A program made the translations under genes and the position numbers. The notes below the pieces were generated by a model. The model saw only the letters and a program-made list of their open reading frames with translations, did no database searches and had not been told where the DNA came from. This document shows positions 47,233 to 56,737 of a stretch of DNA of 64,000 bases, piece after piece. The DNA is from Bacteroidia bacterium. Lineage in GTDB: Bacteria; Bacteroidota; Bacteroidia; J057; JADKCL01. Location: contig JACJYV010000001.1 of the NCBI GenBank assembly GCA_020635905.1, forward strand, positions 1-64,000. The letters are read 5' to 3'. The number at the start of each line of letters is the position of its first letter. Position 1 is the first letter of the stretch.

Positions 47233-48714
47233 TTGAGAACTGTTTTACTCACCGTTTTAGGAACTTTGATTCTGATTTGTTGCTCAAGGGTGCATTCATC
47301 TCACCCCGAATTGCAAAGCAAGGCATTACCCGCCAATCAGCCCCCGGGGTTAAAGGAATTTTTCCTGGTTTGCAATCCGGATAGTTTCAGAATTATCCAG
47401 CGCGAATTCAAATCAGACATTTTCCTTTCCGCCCAGCTTACCTTTCAGGGTCGTATCTGGAAAAACGTGCGCCTGAGACTGCGTGGTGATACTTCACGAG
47501 AATTCCCGGAAAAGTCACTCAAACTCAAATTCCCCGAAAGCGATCCCTTCCTCAACGAAGCGACCACCGTCAACCTGAACCGCGAATATCTGGATCCCAC
47601 CTTCATGCGTCAGACCCTGGCCGCCACCATATTCAGGGAATCGGGGCACCCCTGTTTTACCACAGAACATGTCAAAATCCACCTCAACGGAGAGTATAAA
47701 GGCCTGTATCTGAGCGTTGAGCCTGTGAACAAGAAGTTTCTGAAGCGAAACGATTTGAGTAAAAAGGGATTCCTGTACAAAGCCACCAGAGACCATGCCT
47801 GCCTCAATTATTACGACATTCCCGAGCAATACTGGGATCTGAAAAATCCAAAAGACACGACTGACTGGGCCCCGCTGAAACAATTGATTGAAGTGCTGAA
47901 CGGCACCCACGGAGCGGCCTATTACGAAGCCGCCAAAAAGACCTTCAGCTATAAAAACATGGTCAATGCGATCGCAGTAAATCTCCTGATCGGCAACCGC
48001 AGCACCAATTACCACAACTATTACGTGTACTGGAATCCCAAATCACAGGAATGGAAATGGCTGCCCTGGGATCTGGACAAGACATTTATTCTGTCCAGTG
48101 TGGAAGATGATTATGCCCGGGGCAACCTCTCTGACAAGCGGAATGCCATCATGCCCAGCAATCCCTTTTTTGAACGGGCCCTGGTCACGCCCCGCATCTA
48201 TCAGGATATCCAGGAGCGGGTAAAGGTGCTGAGTGAAACCATTTATACTCCTGAACACCTCTTTCCCAAAATCGACAGCCTGCAAAGGCTGCTTGCCCCC
48301 CACCTGCGGCGGGGCGGGGAAGACAATTCCGTAGTCCTGAAAAACTTCGGGGAAAAAGTGCTGGACCTCAAAATGTATATCATGACCCGTCCCGGCATCC
48401 TTCAGGGACAATTTCAGAATTATCCCACCTCCTTTGAACTGATCAAACCTGCTGAACATTTCAACCAGCAGGTGATCCTGAAATGGCACCCGGCCGCTGA
48501 CCCCAACGGCGATCCCCTCACCTACCAGCTTTGCTATTCGCCCCACCGAACCTTCGAAACGGATTCGACCTGGTGCGTGGAAAATATTGCCGACACCTCC
48601 TATACTTTCACTGAGCCTTTCCGGCCTGGCCATTATTATTTCAAGGTCACGGTGAGCGACGGCAAACATTCCATCCGCGGCTTTGACAACCGGGTTACTT
48701 TTAACGTGGATTGA
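47233..48714 (+). CDS. CotH-kinase-family lipoprotein with fibronectin-like C-terminal domain
   Basis: 493 residues with a TTG start, supported by the AAGGAATGGAAAGA upstream and by the lack of an in-frame ATG before the signal. The lipoprotein signal ends in LILICC (residues 12-17 region). Residues about 30-380 match the CotH kinase fold: NVRLRLRGDTSREFPEKSLKLKF, VNLNREYLDPTFMR, HVKIHLNGEYKGLYLSVEPVNK, KGFLYKATRD, and WKWLPWDLDKTF with the D-x-D expected in the catalytic loop. CotH kinases phosphorylate proteins, often secreted ones. Residues about 395-493 are a fibronectin-III-like sandwich (LKWHPAADPNGDPLTYQLCYSPH ... YYFKVTVSDG). Location: outer envelope. Confidence 0.8.
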   Translation: MRTVLLTVLGTLILICCSRVHSSHPELQSKALPANQPPGLKEFFLVCNPDSFRIIQREFKSDIFLSAQLTFQGRIWKNVRLRLRGDTSREFPEKSLKLKFPESDPFLNEATTVNLNREYLDPTFMRQTLAATIFRESGHPCFTTEHVKIHLNGEYKGLYLSVEPVNKKFLKRNDLSKKGFLYKATRDHACLNYYDIPEQYWDLKNPKDTTDWAPLKQLIEVLNGTHGAAYYEAAKKTFSYKNMVNAIAVNLLIGNRSTNYHNYYVYWNPKSQEWKWLPWDLDKTFILSSVEDDYARGNLSDKRNAIMPSNPFFERALVTPRIYQDIQERVKVLSETIYTPEHLFPKIDSLQRLLAPHLRRGGEDNSVVLKNFGEKVLDLKMYIMTRPGILQGQFQNYPTSFELIKPAEHFNQQVILKWHPAADPNGDPLTYQLCYSPHRTFETDSTWCVENIADTSYTFTEPFRPGHYYFKVTVSDGKHSIRGFDNRVTFNVD

Positions 48715-48862
48715 GGAAAATTTCCTGATCCAAACCATCCAAACCGCAGAAATCCCTTACCCTCTCTCCGAGAAATTTCACTTGCCCTTTGTCCTTTCGG
48801 AAAAGAATCGGCATTTTGAGACCGGAATTTACACCAACGACCAACTATTGGCCCTCTGAACT

Positions 48863-50749
48863 ATGAAGACTCGTGGACTGCGAATCATTTTCTCATTTCT
48901 GCTGGCTGGCTTTGCCTTTTCCATGCTACCGGGGCAATCGGCCGAATCAGGACCAGAAACCAAGATCACAGAAATGCTGCAGGAAGCAGAAGGGTTGATG
49001 CACAAAGACCCGGAGAATTCGCTCAAAATCCTGATCAATGCGGCTTCCATGGCCGAGGAAGGCGGATTTACCAGCCTGGAAGCGGAAACAGAGTTCCTCC
49101 TTTCGCGGGCTTACATGAACAAAGGTTATTATAATACCGCCCTTGAATCCGGCTTCAAAGCGCTGCGTTATTACGAGTCAGTGGGTGATTCGAGCGGCAT
49201 GGGCAAGGCCAAACACCGTCTGGCCATCATCAACCTGGAAACCGAAAACACGGAGGTTTCCCGCCAGTACGATACGGAAGCACTGCAACTGCTCAACCCC
49301 AAAAAGGATTCGCTCAACATTGGCTGGACCAACCTGGGACTGGGCAATTACATGGATCACACCAAAAAGCCCGACTCGGCCCTCCATTATTATTTTATCG
49401 CCCTCGACCTGGCCAAAAAGGTCAAAAATGACTACCTGGTGTATGCCTGCTATAATAACATCGCAAACATGTACAAAGACAAGCAGGATTTTCAAACGGC
49501 GCTGGGGTATTATCAGAAAGGGATTGAACTCACCAAACGCATGGGAGAAAACAGTTCGACCGCTTTTACCCTGAATAATGTGGGGGCCCTTTACCTGAAA
49601 ATGGGCAAACCCAAAGAGGCCCTGAAATACAGTGAGGAGGCTTTTGGTATGGCGCTGGAGCAACAGTCGGCTTCGGGTCTGGTGAATATTTATTCCAATC
49701 TGGCCAAAGCCTACGAGGCCGAGGGGATGTGGGAAAAGGCCTATCACAATCAGAAAGAATACACCCAACTGATTGAGGACTACTTCAACGAAAAACGGAC
49801 CTCTTCCATGGCCGACATGGAGGCCAAGTATCAGAATGAAAAGAAGCAGGCTGAAATCGCCCTTCTGAATAAGGAAAACGAGTTTCAGGACCTGAAAATC
49901 GACCGGCAGCGGTCCCTGCAAAATCTGATGGCCGCAGGCCTGGGCCTGCTTTTCATGTTTGTGATTGTGATCATCCTGGCTTACCGCGACAAGCAAAAAA
50001 CCAACCGCCTGCTGCATGAGCAGCAGGAAGAAATCAAACGCATCAATGCGGGTCTGGAGCGGATGGTCAAAGAGCGGACCGAAGCCCTGGCCAGCATGAA
50101 TACCGAGCTGAATGAGTTGCTTTACCGCACCTCACACGACCTGCGGACACCCATCACCAAGCTCATGGGCCTGGTGGGGCTGGCCAAAACCCAGGCCATG
50201 CCAGCCGAAACTGTACTTGACTACATCGACCAGACCATGGAATTGCTGAACCAGCAAAACCTGAGCATTTGCGAGATTGGCATCATTCGTCACCACAACC
50301 CCACCCCAGTGGAAACTGACCTCAAAACCACCCTGGAAGGAGTGGTTCGGGACCTGAAGGACCATCCTCAGTTTGAGGGGCAAGAGATCAAACTGGAAGT
50401 GGATGAAGGCATCAATTGTCTGCTCAACCCCTATTTGTTCAGGATTGCAGTGAAGGAGGTGGCGGGCAACGCCCTGGCTTTTGGCACCAACCAAAGTGCT
50501 CCCATTCGCATCACCGCCCAAAAAGTGGGTCCGCACCTGCGCTTGGAAGTGAGAGACCAGGGGCCCGGCATCCCGGATGAAATCCGGGACAGTCTTTTCG
50601 ACCTGTTTGTGAAGGGTGCCAATACGCCGGGCCATTTTGGACTGGGCTTGTACAAGGCGCGGCTGGCAGTGGAGCAACTGGGCGGCACGCTCACCTATCA
50701 ATCCGTGCCCGGAGAGGGCACGGCATTTGAGATCAGGATGGATTGCTGA
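48863..50749 (+). CDS. TPR-containing sensor histidine kinase
   Basis: 628 residues. Signal peptide (ends about residue 25), then tetratricopeptide repeats from about 35 to 300 (e.g. NTALESGFKALRYYESVGD; QTALGYYQKGIELTKRMGEN; KEALKYSEEAFGMALEQQS), a coiled coil, a membrane helix at 352-373, then cytoplasmic HisKA with H425 in YRTSHDLRTP and an HATPase domain: KEVAGNALAFGTN N-box, VRDQGPGIPDEI G1, HFGLGLYKARLAV G2. TPRs outside the membrane presumably bind a protein or peptide signal. No receiver gene lies beside it, so it is an orphan in this window. Length and domain order are normal for Bacteroidota TPR kinases. Confidence 0.9.
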   Translation: MKTRGLRIIFSFLLAGFAFSMLPGQSAESGPETKITEMLQEAEGLMHKDPENSLKILINAASMAEEGGFTSLEAETEFLLSRAYMNKGYYNTALESGFKALRYYESVGDSSGMGKAKHRLAIINLETENTEVSRQYDTEALQLLNPKKDSLNIGWTNLGLGNYMDHTKKPDSALHYYFIALDLAKKVKNDYLVYACYNNIANMYKDKQDFQTALGYYQKGIELTKRMGENSSTAFTLNNVGALYLKMGKPKEALKYSEEAFGMALEQQSASGLVNIYSNLAKAYEAEGMWEKAYHNQKEYTQLIEDYFNEKRTSSMADMEAKYQNEKKQAEIALLNKENEFQDLKIDRQRSLQNLMAAGLGLLFMFVIVIILAYRDKQKTNRLLHEQQEEIKRINAGLERMVKERTEALASMNTELNELLYRTSHDLRTPITKLMGLVGLAKTQAMPAETVLDYIDQTMELLNQQNLSICEIGIIRHHNPTPVETDLKTTLEGVVRDLKDHPQFEGQEIKLEVDEGINCLLNPYLFRIAVKEVAGNALAFGTNQSAPIRITAQKVGPHLRLEVRDQGPGIPDEIRDSLFDLFVKGANTPGHFGLGLYKARLAVEQLGGTLTYQSVPGEGTAFEIRMDC

Positions 50750-51002
50750 GGATTGGGGCGGGAAATTATCCCCCTGACTCCCATCCAGAATTAAAAAAGG
50801 CAGGCCACGCCCCCCGGCTCCTTTTGTCAACCAACTCCCTTCATAGACCACGACCTTTCCTTCATAGACACCAAGGCTTCATTTGTAGCCAGACTTCGTT
50901 TTTTGCCTTCTCCCCCACCGATATTTGAATCATACCAAACGGGAGAAAGCCGAAAATCCCTTCAAAGAGTAGGCAAATTTTATCACCCTAAATCAAATTT
51001 TT
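50750..51002. other. Intergenic region
   Basis: 253 bp upstream of the beta-trefoil gene. Contains two related GACCTTTCCTTCATAGAC-type segments (50845-50880) but no clear promoter or terminator. Confidence 0.4.
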
Positions 51003-51527
51003 ATGCCTTACCAAACTGATAAGAATTACAAATTGCAGTGCGCATTAACCCTTGAAAAGGGAGACAAAGGCGTTTCAGCCTGGTATGTTCACACCGAAGA
51101 TTCCTCCACCAAAGCGGGAACGAAACTGGTGATTCGGAAAGTCACAAACAGTGACAGTTTCAACTCCAGCTACAAGTTCAAGCTTAAAGCGGCAGATGGT
51201 GAAAACGACGCCTACAAAATCAAACATGTTGCCAGCGAATGCTATGTTGCTCCGCATGATGGAAGTGTGTCTGCCAGTGAAAAAATCTGCGTGGAAGAGA
51301 TGGATAACGAATCGGCTGTTTGGTCTTTCACCAACCCTTTCACGGACGAAAACGGGGACACCTGGTATTGGGTTTCCAACAAACACTCAGGAATGTGCAT
51401 GAAAGTCAAAGACAATGACAACGAAGATGGAACCAGGCTTCAGCAGGAAAACGGCAGAAATGGCGCAAACACCGCCTCTGGCAAAGACATCAACTATGGG
51501 TTTTACTTCCGGCTGATCAATTGGTAA
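51003..51527 (+). CDS. Ricin-type beta-trefoil-like lectin protein
   Basis: 174 residues with no signal peptide. Strand pattern of a single beta-trefoil: YKLQCALTLEKGDKGVSAWYV, YKIKHVASECYVAPHDGS, then TWYWVSNKHSGMCMKVKDNDNEDGTRLQQENGR (119-151), which matches the QxW-type repeat (I/VxNxxSGxCxxVxxxxxxDGTxxQ). Two further repeats are weaker. Ricin-B-type lectins bind galactose-like sugars or actin-like partners. The absence of a signal peptide suggests either a cytoplasmic role or non-classical delivery such as an injection system. A terminator at 51567-51606 follows. Confidence 0.7.
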   Translation: MPYQTDKNYKLQCALTLEKGDKGVSAWYVHTEDSSTKAGTKLVIRKVTNSDSFNSSYKFKLKAADGENDAYKIKHVASECYVAPHDGSVSASEKICVEEMDNESAVWSFTNPFTDENGDTWYWVSNKHSGMCMKVKDNDNEDGTRLQQENGRNGANTASGKDINYGFYFRLINW

Positions 51528-51566
51528 AAGCCATTCCAACTACTAACAATCACCCCTAAATTCAAG

Positions 51567-51606
51567 GCCGGCCCAATTCCCTCCGGGAAAAGGGTCGGCA
51601 TTTTTT
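51567..51606 (+). terminator. Rho-independent terminator after the beta-trefoil gene
   Basis: GCCGGCCC (51567-51574) and GGGTCGGC (51592-51599), an eight-base stem with one G-T pair, followed by ATTTTTT. Clean monodirectional terminator for + strand transcription, 40 bp past the stop codon. Confidence 0.75.
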
Positions 51607-51639
51607 GAAACGAAACCCACGAATTTGTTATCTTCCCTT

Positions 51640-52704
51640 ATGATATTCCATCGCCCTCCAAAAGCGAGCCTGATTTTCCAGGCTCTTTTCTGGGTATTTT
51701 TCATCATCGCCTCCTACTTTATTGGCGTGGTTTTGATGGGAAATAACAAATTGTCGATGGCCATTACCCTGCTGGGATTCAGCCTGATACACATTTTCCT
51801 CGCCAATTTTCACCTCTACTGTCTCATCCCCAACCTGATAAAGCAGAGAAAGTACATCTGGTATATTTTCCTCCTGCCGGTCACCATCCTGTTGGCATCC
51901 CTGCTGAAATACGGCTTTGCGGAATCTGTCATATTTTTCATGGATCTTCCCCTCCTGGGCCCCAATCACAACAAGGCTCCTTTGGGCATTGCCTTCTTCT
52001 CAAGTATTTTTGTGGTGGTGGTCACCCTGCCCTTTCTTCTTTTCGATTACCTGATCCAAAAAGAACGGCTGGAAGCCGACCTGAAAGCCCAAAAACTCGA
52101 ATCCCAGCTTCGCTTCCTCCGTGCGCAGATCAATCCCCATTTTCTCTTCAACGCCCTGAACAACATCTATTCCATGGTTTTCCTTCAATCTGAACAGGCA
52201 GCCCCCACCATTCTCCAGCTTTCCGAAATGATGCGATACATGCTTTACGAATCCAACGAAACCACGGTAAGACTGGAAAAAGAAGTCGCTTTCGTACAAA
52301 ATTTCATTCGCCTCCAGACCCTTAAACAGGGCTCGCTTCCCACCGTTCAATTTGATTGCCCTGAGATCAATTCCCGGGTCTCCATCCCTCCTTTGCTGCT
52401 CATTTCTTTTTTCGAAAACGCCTTCAAATACTGCGACTGGGACTCTGAAACAGGAAATGGTTGGATCAGGAGCAGCCTGAAAATTGATCCCGAGAATATC
52501 ATTTTTACCCTTGAGAATACCATTTCCCCAAGCCCCAAAAAGGAAGTTTTCGGTGGAATCGGACTAAAAAACACCCGCCAAAGGCTTGAACTGCTGTATC
52601 CCGGAAAACACCACCTGACCGCCCGCACACAAAACGGAATCTTTCGGGTGGAAATGCAGATTACCACCAGTTTCAGAAACAAAAAACAACCTCCAGCCAA
52701 ATGA
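51640..52704 (+). CDS. LytS-type sensor histidine kinase
   Basis: 354 residues from the ATG at 51640; the frame is open five codons further to a TTG at 51625. Four membrane helices (about 10-33, 40-60, 73-90, 115-137), then His_kinase (PF06580) with H167 in AQINPHFLFNALNNIYSM and an HATPase domain (SIPPLLLISFFENAFKYCDWD; GGIGLKNTRQRLELLYPGKH). No sensor domain beyond the membrane part. Overlaps the LytTR regulator by four bases (ATGA). The Lyt-type pairs of this phylum usually regulate envelope or polysaccharide genes in the neighbourhood. Confidence 0.92.
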   Translation: MIFHRPPKASLIFQALFWVFFIIASYFIGVVLMGNNKLSMAITLLGFSLIHIFLANFHLYCLIPNLIKQRKYIWYIFLLPVTILLASLLKYGFAESVIFFMDLPLLGPNHNKAPLGIAFFSSIFVVVVTLPFLLFDYLIQKERLEADLKAQKLESQLRFLRAQINPHFLFNALNNIYSMVFLQSEQAAPTILQLSEMMRYMLYESNETTVRLEKEVAFVQNFIRLQTLKQGSLPTVQFDCPEINSRVSIPPLLLISFFENAFKYCDWDSETGNGWIRSSLKIDPENIIFTLENTISPSPKKEVFGGIGLKNTRQRLELLYPGKHHLTARTQNGIFRVEMQITTSFRNKKQPPAK

Positions 52705-53405
52705 AATGCATCATTGTTGACGACGAAGTCATGGCACGCCAACTCATGCGCGCCTATGCTGAAAAAGTCCCGGGACTGGAAGTGGTTGCCGAATGCGGCG
52801 GTAGCATCAGCGCCCTCAAAGCCCTCAGAGAGCACCTCGCCGACCTGATCCTGCTCGACATCAACATGCCCGACCTGAGTGGATTCGAACTCATCGACAC
52901 ACTGGCCGAGGTGCCCATGGTCATCATCATTTCCGCCTATCCCGAGTATGCACTCGAAGGCTACCAATGGGACATCGTGGATTATCTGGTCAAACCTGTT
53001 TCCTTCGATCGCTTCGTAAAAGCCGTAAACAAAGCGGAAAAACTGTATGATTTGAAACAAAAAGCAGAGGCTCAGGCATCAGAGGAGGAAGCCAAAGACC
53101 ATTTTTTTGTAAGGGATGAACACAGGATGGAAAAAGTGCGCTTCACGGAGATTCTTTACGTGGAGAGTTTCCGGGAATATGCCCATATCCATACGAATGG
53201 AAAGAAGGTCATTGTCAAACGCCCGCTCAAATCCCTGGAGGAAGTTTTTGAGCCCGGTAAATTTATGCGGGTTCACCGCAGTTTTATCATTGCATTGGAT
53301 AAAATCGAGGTTGTTTTCGGCAACCGCATTGTGATTGGCGAAACGGAGATTCCCATTGGCAAAAGCTACAAAGAGGAGTTTTTTAAGACAATAGAGTTAT
53401 TGTAG
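52701..53405 (+). CDS. LytTR-family response regulator
   Basis: 234 residues. Receiver domain: D7-D8 pocket, phospho-acceptor D53 in LILLDINMP, T/S at IIISAYP, K in DYLVKP. LytTR DNA-binding domain from about residue 132: FFVRDEHRMEKVRFTEILYVESFREYAHIHTNGKK ... FMRVHRSFIIALDKIEVVFGNRIVIGETEIPIGKSYKEEF, the usual ten-strand fold. Translated with the LytS-type kinase at 51640. Its target promoters were not located. Confidence 0.93.
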   Translation: MKCIIVDDEVMARQLMRAYAEKVPGLEVVAECGGSISALKALREHLADLILLDINMPDLSGFELIDTLAEVPMVIIISAYPEYALEGYQWDIVDYLVKPVSFDRFVKAVNKAEKLYDLKQKAEAQASEEEAKDHFFVRDEHRMEKVRFTEILYVESFREYAHIHTNGKKVIVKRPLKSLEEVFEPGKFMRVHRSFIIALDKIEVVFGNRIVIGETEIPIGKSYKEEFFKTIELL

Positions 53406-53575
53406 ATTGATCAGGATTGATTGATTTTAGGGAGGGGTTGCGGCAGTAAAATATCTATGGCCCCCTGTCAACAAACGAGAACTGCCTGAAGCTTTGCGGA
53501 AATGATTACCCAAAGGCGGGTGAATCCAGGGATTTCTCCGTCAAACAGGGCTGCGATGACTTACCACCCTTCTGC

Positions 53576-54139
53576 CTAGGTTGACACCACCTGGGCCTGC
53601 CGGGCCAGATTCTGCTGATAATATTTGCGGAAGCCAAAGGTTGCCCCGGGCGGCGAAGCCGCTTCATCCCGCGAAAGACCGCTCTTCAGGCGCTTGAGTT
53701 CCAGTTGGAGGCTTTCCAGGCCTTTTTTCATGGCCCAGTGGTGGTTGAAAGCAAACACAGGTTTGAACAGAAAAGACAAATACCTGAGGATGGGCTTATT
53801 GGCATCCACCTCCCAGTCGTAGCGGACCTCCACCTGCTTGCCCTTTTGCTTCAGGGTCCAGATGCCGTAACCTTCCAGGTCGCCTTTGGCCTGTAATTCC
53901 ATGCGCTGCGGCAGTTCTGCCGCAGTTTGGTAAAAATGCCAACGGAGGGTATAAGGCAACCAGCCTTTGGTAAAAAGGTAATAAACGTCCCTGCCGCCTT
54001 CCCGCCGCTTTTCCACCTCCAGATACACAGCCGGCCACCAAAGCGGCAACTCCTCCGGCCGGTTGAGCAGGTCAGAAACTGTGTGGATATCCCCCTCCAC
54101 CGTCCATTGAGTCACAAATTTGTACTTGTTGTTGGCCAT
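53576..54139 (-). CDS. SRPBCC (START-like) family protein
   Basis: 187 residues from the ATG at 54139 (MANNKYKFVTQWTVEG); the longer frame adds 40 residues with no domain. The SRPBCC fold: KFVTQWTVEGDIHTVSDLLNRPEELPLWWPAVYLEVEKRREGG, YLFTKGWLPYTLRWHFYQT, EGYGIWTLKQKGKQVEVRYDWEVD. Fold members bind lipids, polyketides or other hydrophobic ligands. The cavity residues do not reveal which. It is cytoplasmic. It faces the toxin candidate at 54436 across a 296-bp divergent gap. Confidence 0.8.
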   Translation of the reverse strand: MANNKYKFVTQWTVEGDIHTVSDLLNRPEELPLWWPAVYLEVEKRREGGRDVYYLFTKGWLPYTLRWHFYQTAAELPQRMELQAKGDLEGYGIWTLKQKGKQVEVRYDWEVDANKPILRYLSFLFKPVFAFNHHWAMKKGLESLQLELKRLKSGLSRDEAASPPGATFGFRKYYQQNLARQAQVVST

Positions 54140-54435
54140 ATCCGTGGGTGTTTGGGGGATATACGGATGGCGGGGGTGGGATGGATTTTGGAAGGGGGAT
54201 AGCTTTCTGAAATAAAAAAATTTAAAATACCTCACACCAAAACAATCCATGCAAGCCAAAATACCCGGAAATCATTGTCTCGACACATTCGCTTTCATCC
54301 CATTTAATTTCTTCATATATTTACATTTCCTCAATCTATCAAAAGACCCACCCTTTTGCCCTGCGTTTGATTTTCTCATTTCTGTACAATGCCTTTGTAC
54401 AAGAGAATTCCTTTCACCCTCAAAACCCATCACCC

Positions 54436-55455
54436 ATGGCAAAAATCGATTTAAAAAAAGCTGTTATTGACCGGCTCATTGCAGGCGGAAAACCAAGCGG
54501 ACTCACCTATTACGACGTGGAAATTGAGTCCATGGATGTCGAAATCACTTCTATTGATTACAAAATCAAGGATGTAAAAGATCTGGATGCCAAAGTGGTG
54601 GACACAATTGTGCTTCCAAATTGTACGGACATTTTGCAGGAAGCCACCTACACCTGGAAACAGGAGGAATCGTACTCCTTCACCTGGAAATTGGGTGCAA
54701 CCTATACCTACAGCGAAGAACTGACCGCTGCAGTGGATATTGGCGTTAACATTGGCGGAAAAACTTCCCAATCTTTTAGTCTGACGGGAGAAATTTCAGG
54801 CACCAGTTCTAAATCCGAGGGAACCACCTTCACGGCAACCGCTAAAGTTCCCCCCTGCACCAAACTTACTATGCCGATTAAGATTTCAGAAACAACTTTT
54901 GATGTGGAAGCTGAAATCCACTTTTTGGTCAAAGGCAAAGCCAAGGGAATGCTTTCCCTGGACTGGTGGCCTGATTCGGAAGTTTCCCTGATCATTTATG
55001 AAAAATTCTCAGTGAAAGCCACCATCAAAGGCAAGAAAGGCAAAACCTTTGAAGCAGGTTGGTACCCCAGCAAAGCAGATTGCAAGGAAGGTCCCTGTTG
55101 CAAAAAGCTTGCCTCAGTTACCCTCACCGGGGTGGACATTAAGGCCAAGGGCATTGGCAACGACTGGACGTTTGGGATAAATGTAGGTGGCACCACGATC
55201 TCTGGCACCCCGGAACAGGTCAAGGGCAAAACCGTGAAAATTCCGCTCGAAGGTGACACCCTATCTGTGCCCGTTGCCATCGACATCACCGAGCACGATC
55301 CCAAATACGACGACAAAGGTTCAGGGGGCGGCGTCATTCAGATCAATGCAGCCCAGGGCTCTGGCCAGGCCACCATCCCCGGATCAGCCAAAGCCTACAA
55401 AGCCGACCATGGCAGCGCTACTTTTGGCTTTCATTTTAGCTGGAAGGTGGAGTGA
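54436..55455 (+). CDS. Aerolysin-like (ETX/MTX2-type) beta-pore-forming toxin candidate
   Basis: 339 residues from the ATG at 54436 (MAKIDLKKAV); the longer frame adds 23 residues without function. No signal peptide. Residues 60-190 show the strand pattern of aerolysin/epsilon-toxin membrane-insertion modules: alternating S/T and polar residues (YTWKQEESYSFTWKLG, SQSFSLTGEISGTSSKSEGTTFTATAK), then VPPCTKLTMPIKIS, which matches the VPPxxK turn, then TFDVEAEIHFLVKGKAKG. Residues 215-339 are a separate beta-sandwich with a D-P-K-Y-D-D-K-G acidic loop that may bind calcium. Pore-formers of this fold usually oligomerise on target membranes. Without a signal peptide, release by lysis or by injection is implied. 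The identity rests on fold pattern, not on a profile match. Confidence 0.6.
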   Translation: MAKIDLKKAVIDRLIAGGKPSGLTYYDVEIESMDVEITSIDYKIKDVKDLDAKVVDTIVLPNCTDILQEATYTWKQEESYSFTWKLGATYTYSEELTAAVDIGVNIGGKTSQSFSLTGEISGTSSKSEGTTFTATAKVPPCTKLTMPIKISETTFDVEAEIHFLVKGKAKGMLSLDWWPDSEVSLIIYEKFSVKATIKGKKGKTFEAGWYPSKADCKEGPCCKKLASVTLTGVDIKAKGIGNDWTFGINVGGTTISGTPEQVKGKTVKIPLEGDTLSVPVAIDITEHDPKYDDKGSGGGVIQINAAQGSGQATIPGSAKAYKADHGSATFGFHFSWKVE

Positions 55456-55473
55456 GTGCAAATTGGGGTCGCC

Positions 55474-55513
55474 CCGGGCAAGGGTCTAATTATCTATTGA
55501 CCTAATTGCCCGG
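55474..55513. terminator. Inverted repeat between convergent genes
   Basis: CCGGGCAA (55474-55481) and TTGCCCGG (55506-55513), eight-base perfect arms with a 24-nt loop between the toxin candidate and the aldo/keto reductase. No U-run, so termination is uncertain. Confidence 0.35.
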
Positions 55514-55543
55514 TAGGAATTGCTGGGAAATAAGGATCCCCCC

Positions 55544-56497
55544 TCAATAACGATTCCCTTCCACCCCCTTTTCGATCAGGGATTCCAGTGCCTGGAGTTG
55601 CCCGGGCGTGAGCACAACATCCTGGGAGGCCCAGTTCTCCTCTAAACGGGAGATTTTGCGGGTTCCCGGGATGAGGGCCATGGGAACGTCCCGGGAGAGG
55701 AGCCATGCGAGGGCAACCTGCGCGGGGGTAACGCCAATTTCACCTGCGATTTTGGCCACTTCGTCCGCCAGCTGGCTGTTGCGGGCAATGGCTTCTTCGG
55801 AAAACCGGGGATTGACCAATCTCCAGTCACCCGGTTCGAGGTCGGCGCGGGAGCGGATCGCTCCAGAAAGGAATCCTCTTCCGAGGGGGCTGTACGCCAC
55901 GAAACCAATATTCAGGGATTGGATGGTGGGGATGATGGTTTCCTCCACTTCTCGGGTCCAAAGGGAATATTCAGTTTGCAGGGCGCTGATGGGGTGCACC
56001 TTATGAGCCCGGGCAATGGTTTCAGGATCAGCCTCAGAAAGTCCGATGTAACGCACCTTACCCGCCTGAACCAGTTCTGCCATCGCCCCAATGGTTTCTT
56101 CGATGGGCGTGTTTGTATCCACCCGGTGCTGGTAATAGAGATCGATATAATCAGTTCCCAGGCGCTTGAGGGAGGCATCGCACGAGGCCTTTACGTAGTC
56201 TTTCCCTCCCTTGATCCCCAGAAAACTACCGTCTTCGCCCCGGGAAACCCCAAATTTGGTGGCGAGGGTTATTTTATCCCGACGACCTTTGAGCGCCTTT
56301 GCAAGCAAAATTTCATTGGTAAAGGGGCCATACATGTCGGACGTGTCCCAAAATGTGGAGCCAATTTCCACTGCCCGGTCCAAAACAGCCAAATTGTCGG
56401 CCTCAGAGGAGGAGCCGTAAAAATCAGACATTCCCATACAGCCCAAACCAATGGCTGGCACGCTAAGTCCCTGGTTTCCAAGCTTAACTATTTTCAT
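55544..56497 (-). CDS. Aldo/keto reductase
   Basis: 317 residues of the NADP-dependent aldo/keto reductase barrel. Catalytic tetrad D51, Y56, K81, H124 (in FWDTSDMYG, LATKFG and YYQHRVD). The late NADP-binding region includes GFVAYSPLGRGFLSG and WLLSRDVPMALIPGTRKISRLEEN. The pattern is of the AKR11/13-type soluble reductases (YajO/IolS/perakine-like) that reduce various aldehydes and ketones. The exact substrate is unknown. Well conserved and complete. Convergent with the toxin candidate and divergent from the propeller kinase. Confidence 0.92.
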   Translation of the reverse strand: MKIVKLGNQGLSVPAIGLGCMGMSDFYGSSSEADNLAVLDRAVEIGSTFWDTSDMYGPFTNEILLAKALKGRRDKITLATKFGVSRGEDGSFLGIKGGKDYVKASCDASLKRLGTDYIDLYYQHRVDTNTPIEETIGAMAELVQAGKVRYIGLSEADPETIARAHKVHPISALQTEYSLWTREVEETIIPTIQSLNIGFVAYSPLGRGFLSGAIRSRADLEPGDWRLVNPRFSEEAIARNSQLADEVAKIAGEIGVTPAQVALAWLLSRDVPMALIPGTRKISRLEENWASQDVVLTPGQLQALESLIEKGVEGNRY

Positions 56498-56737
56498 ACT
56501 ATTTTTCTTTGATGTTTTGATTCTTTGAATGAATGCAAAGGTAACTCAATTAAGCTGATGTTTGTTCGGGAGTCGATCAATTATGAGACGATAAACTTGC
56601 TTTTAATTGAAGGTTGGAAGAAGGTTTGGGTTAGTTGTAGTTAAAATCTCTCAATTCCCCGCCACCTGCTAATTCTTTCCTGCCACTTACAAATTATGGT
56701 GGCATTTTTAGTCATTTCTTGATTTATTACTTTCCAA

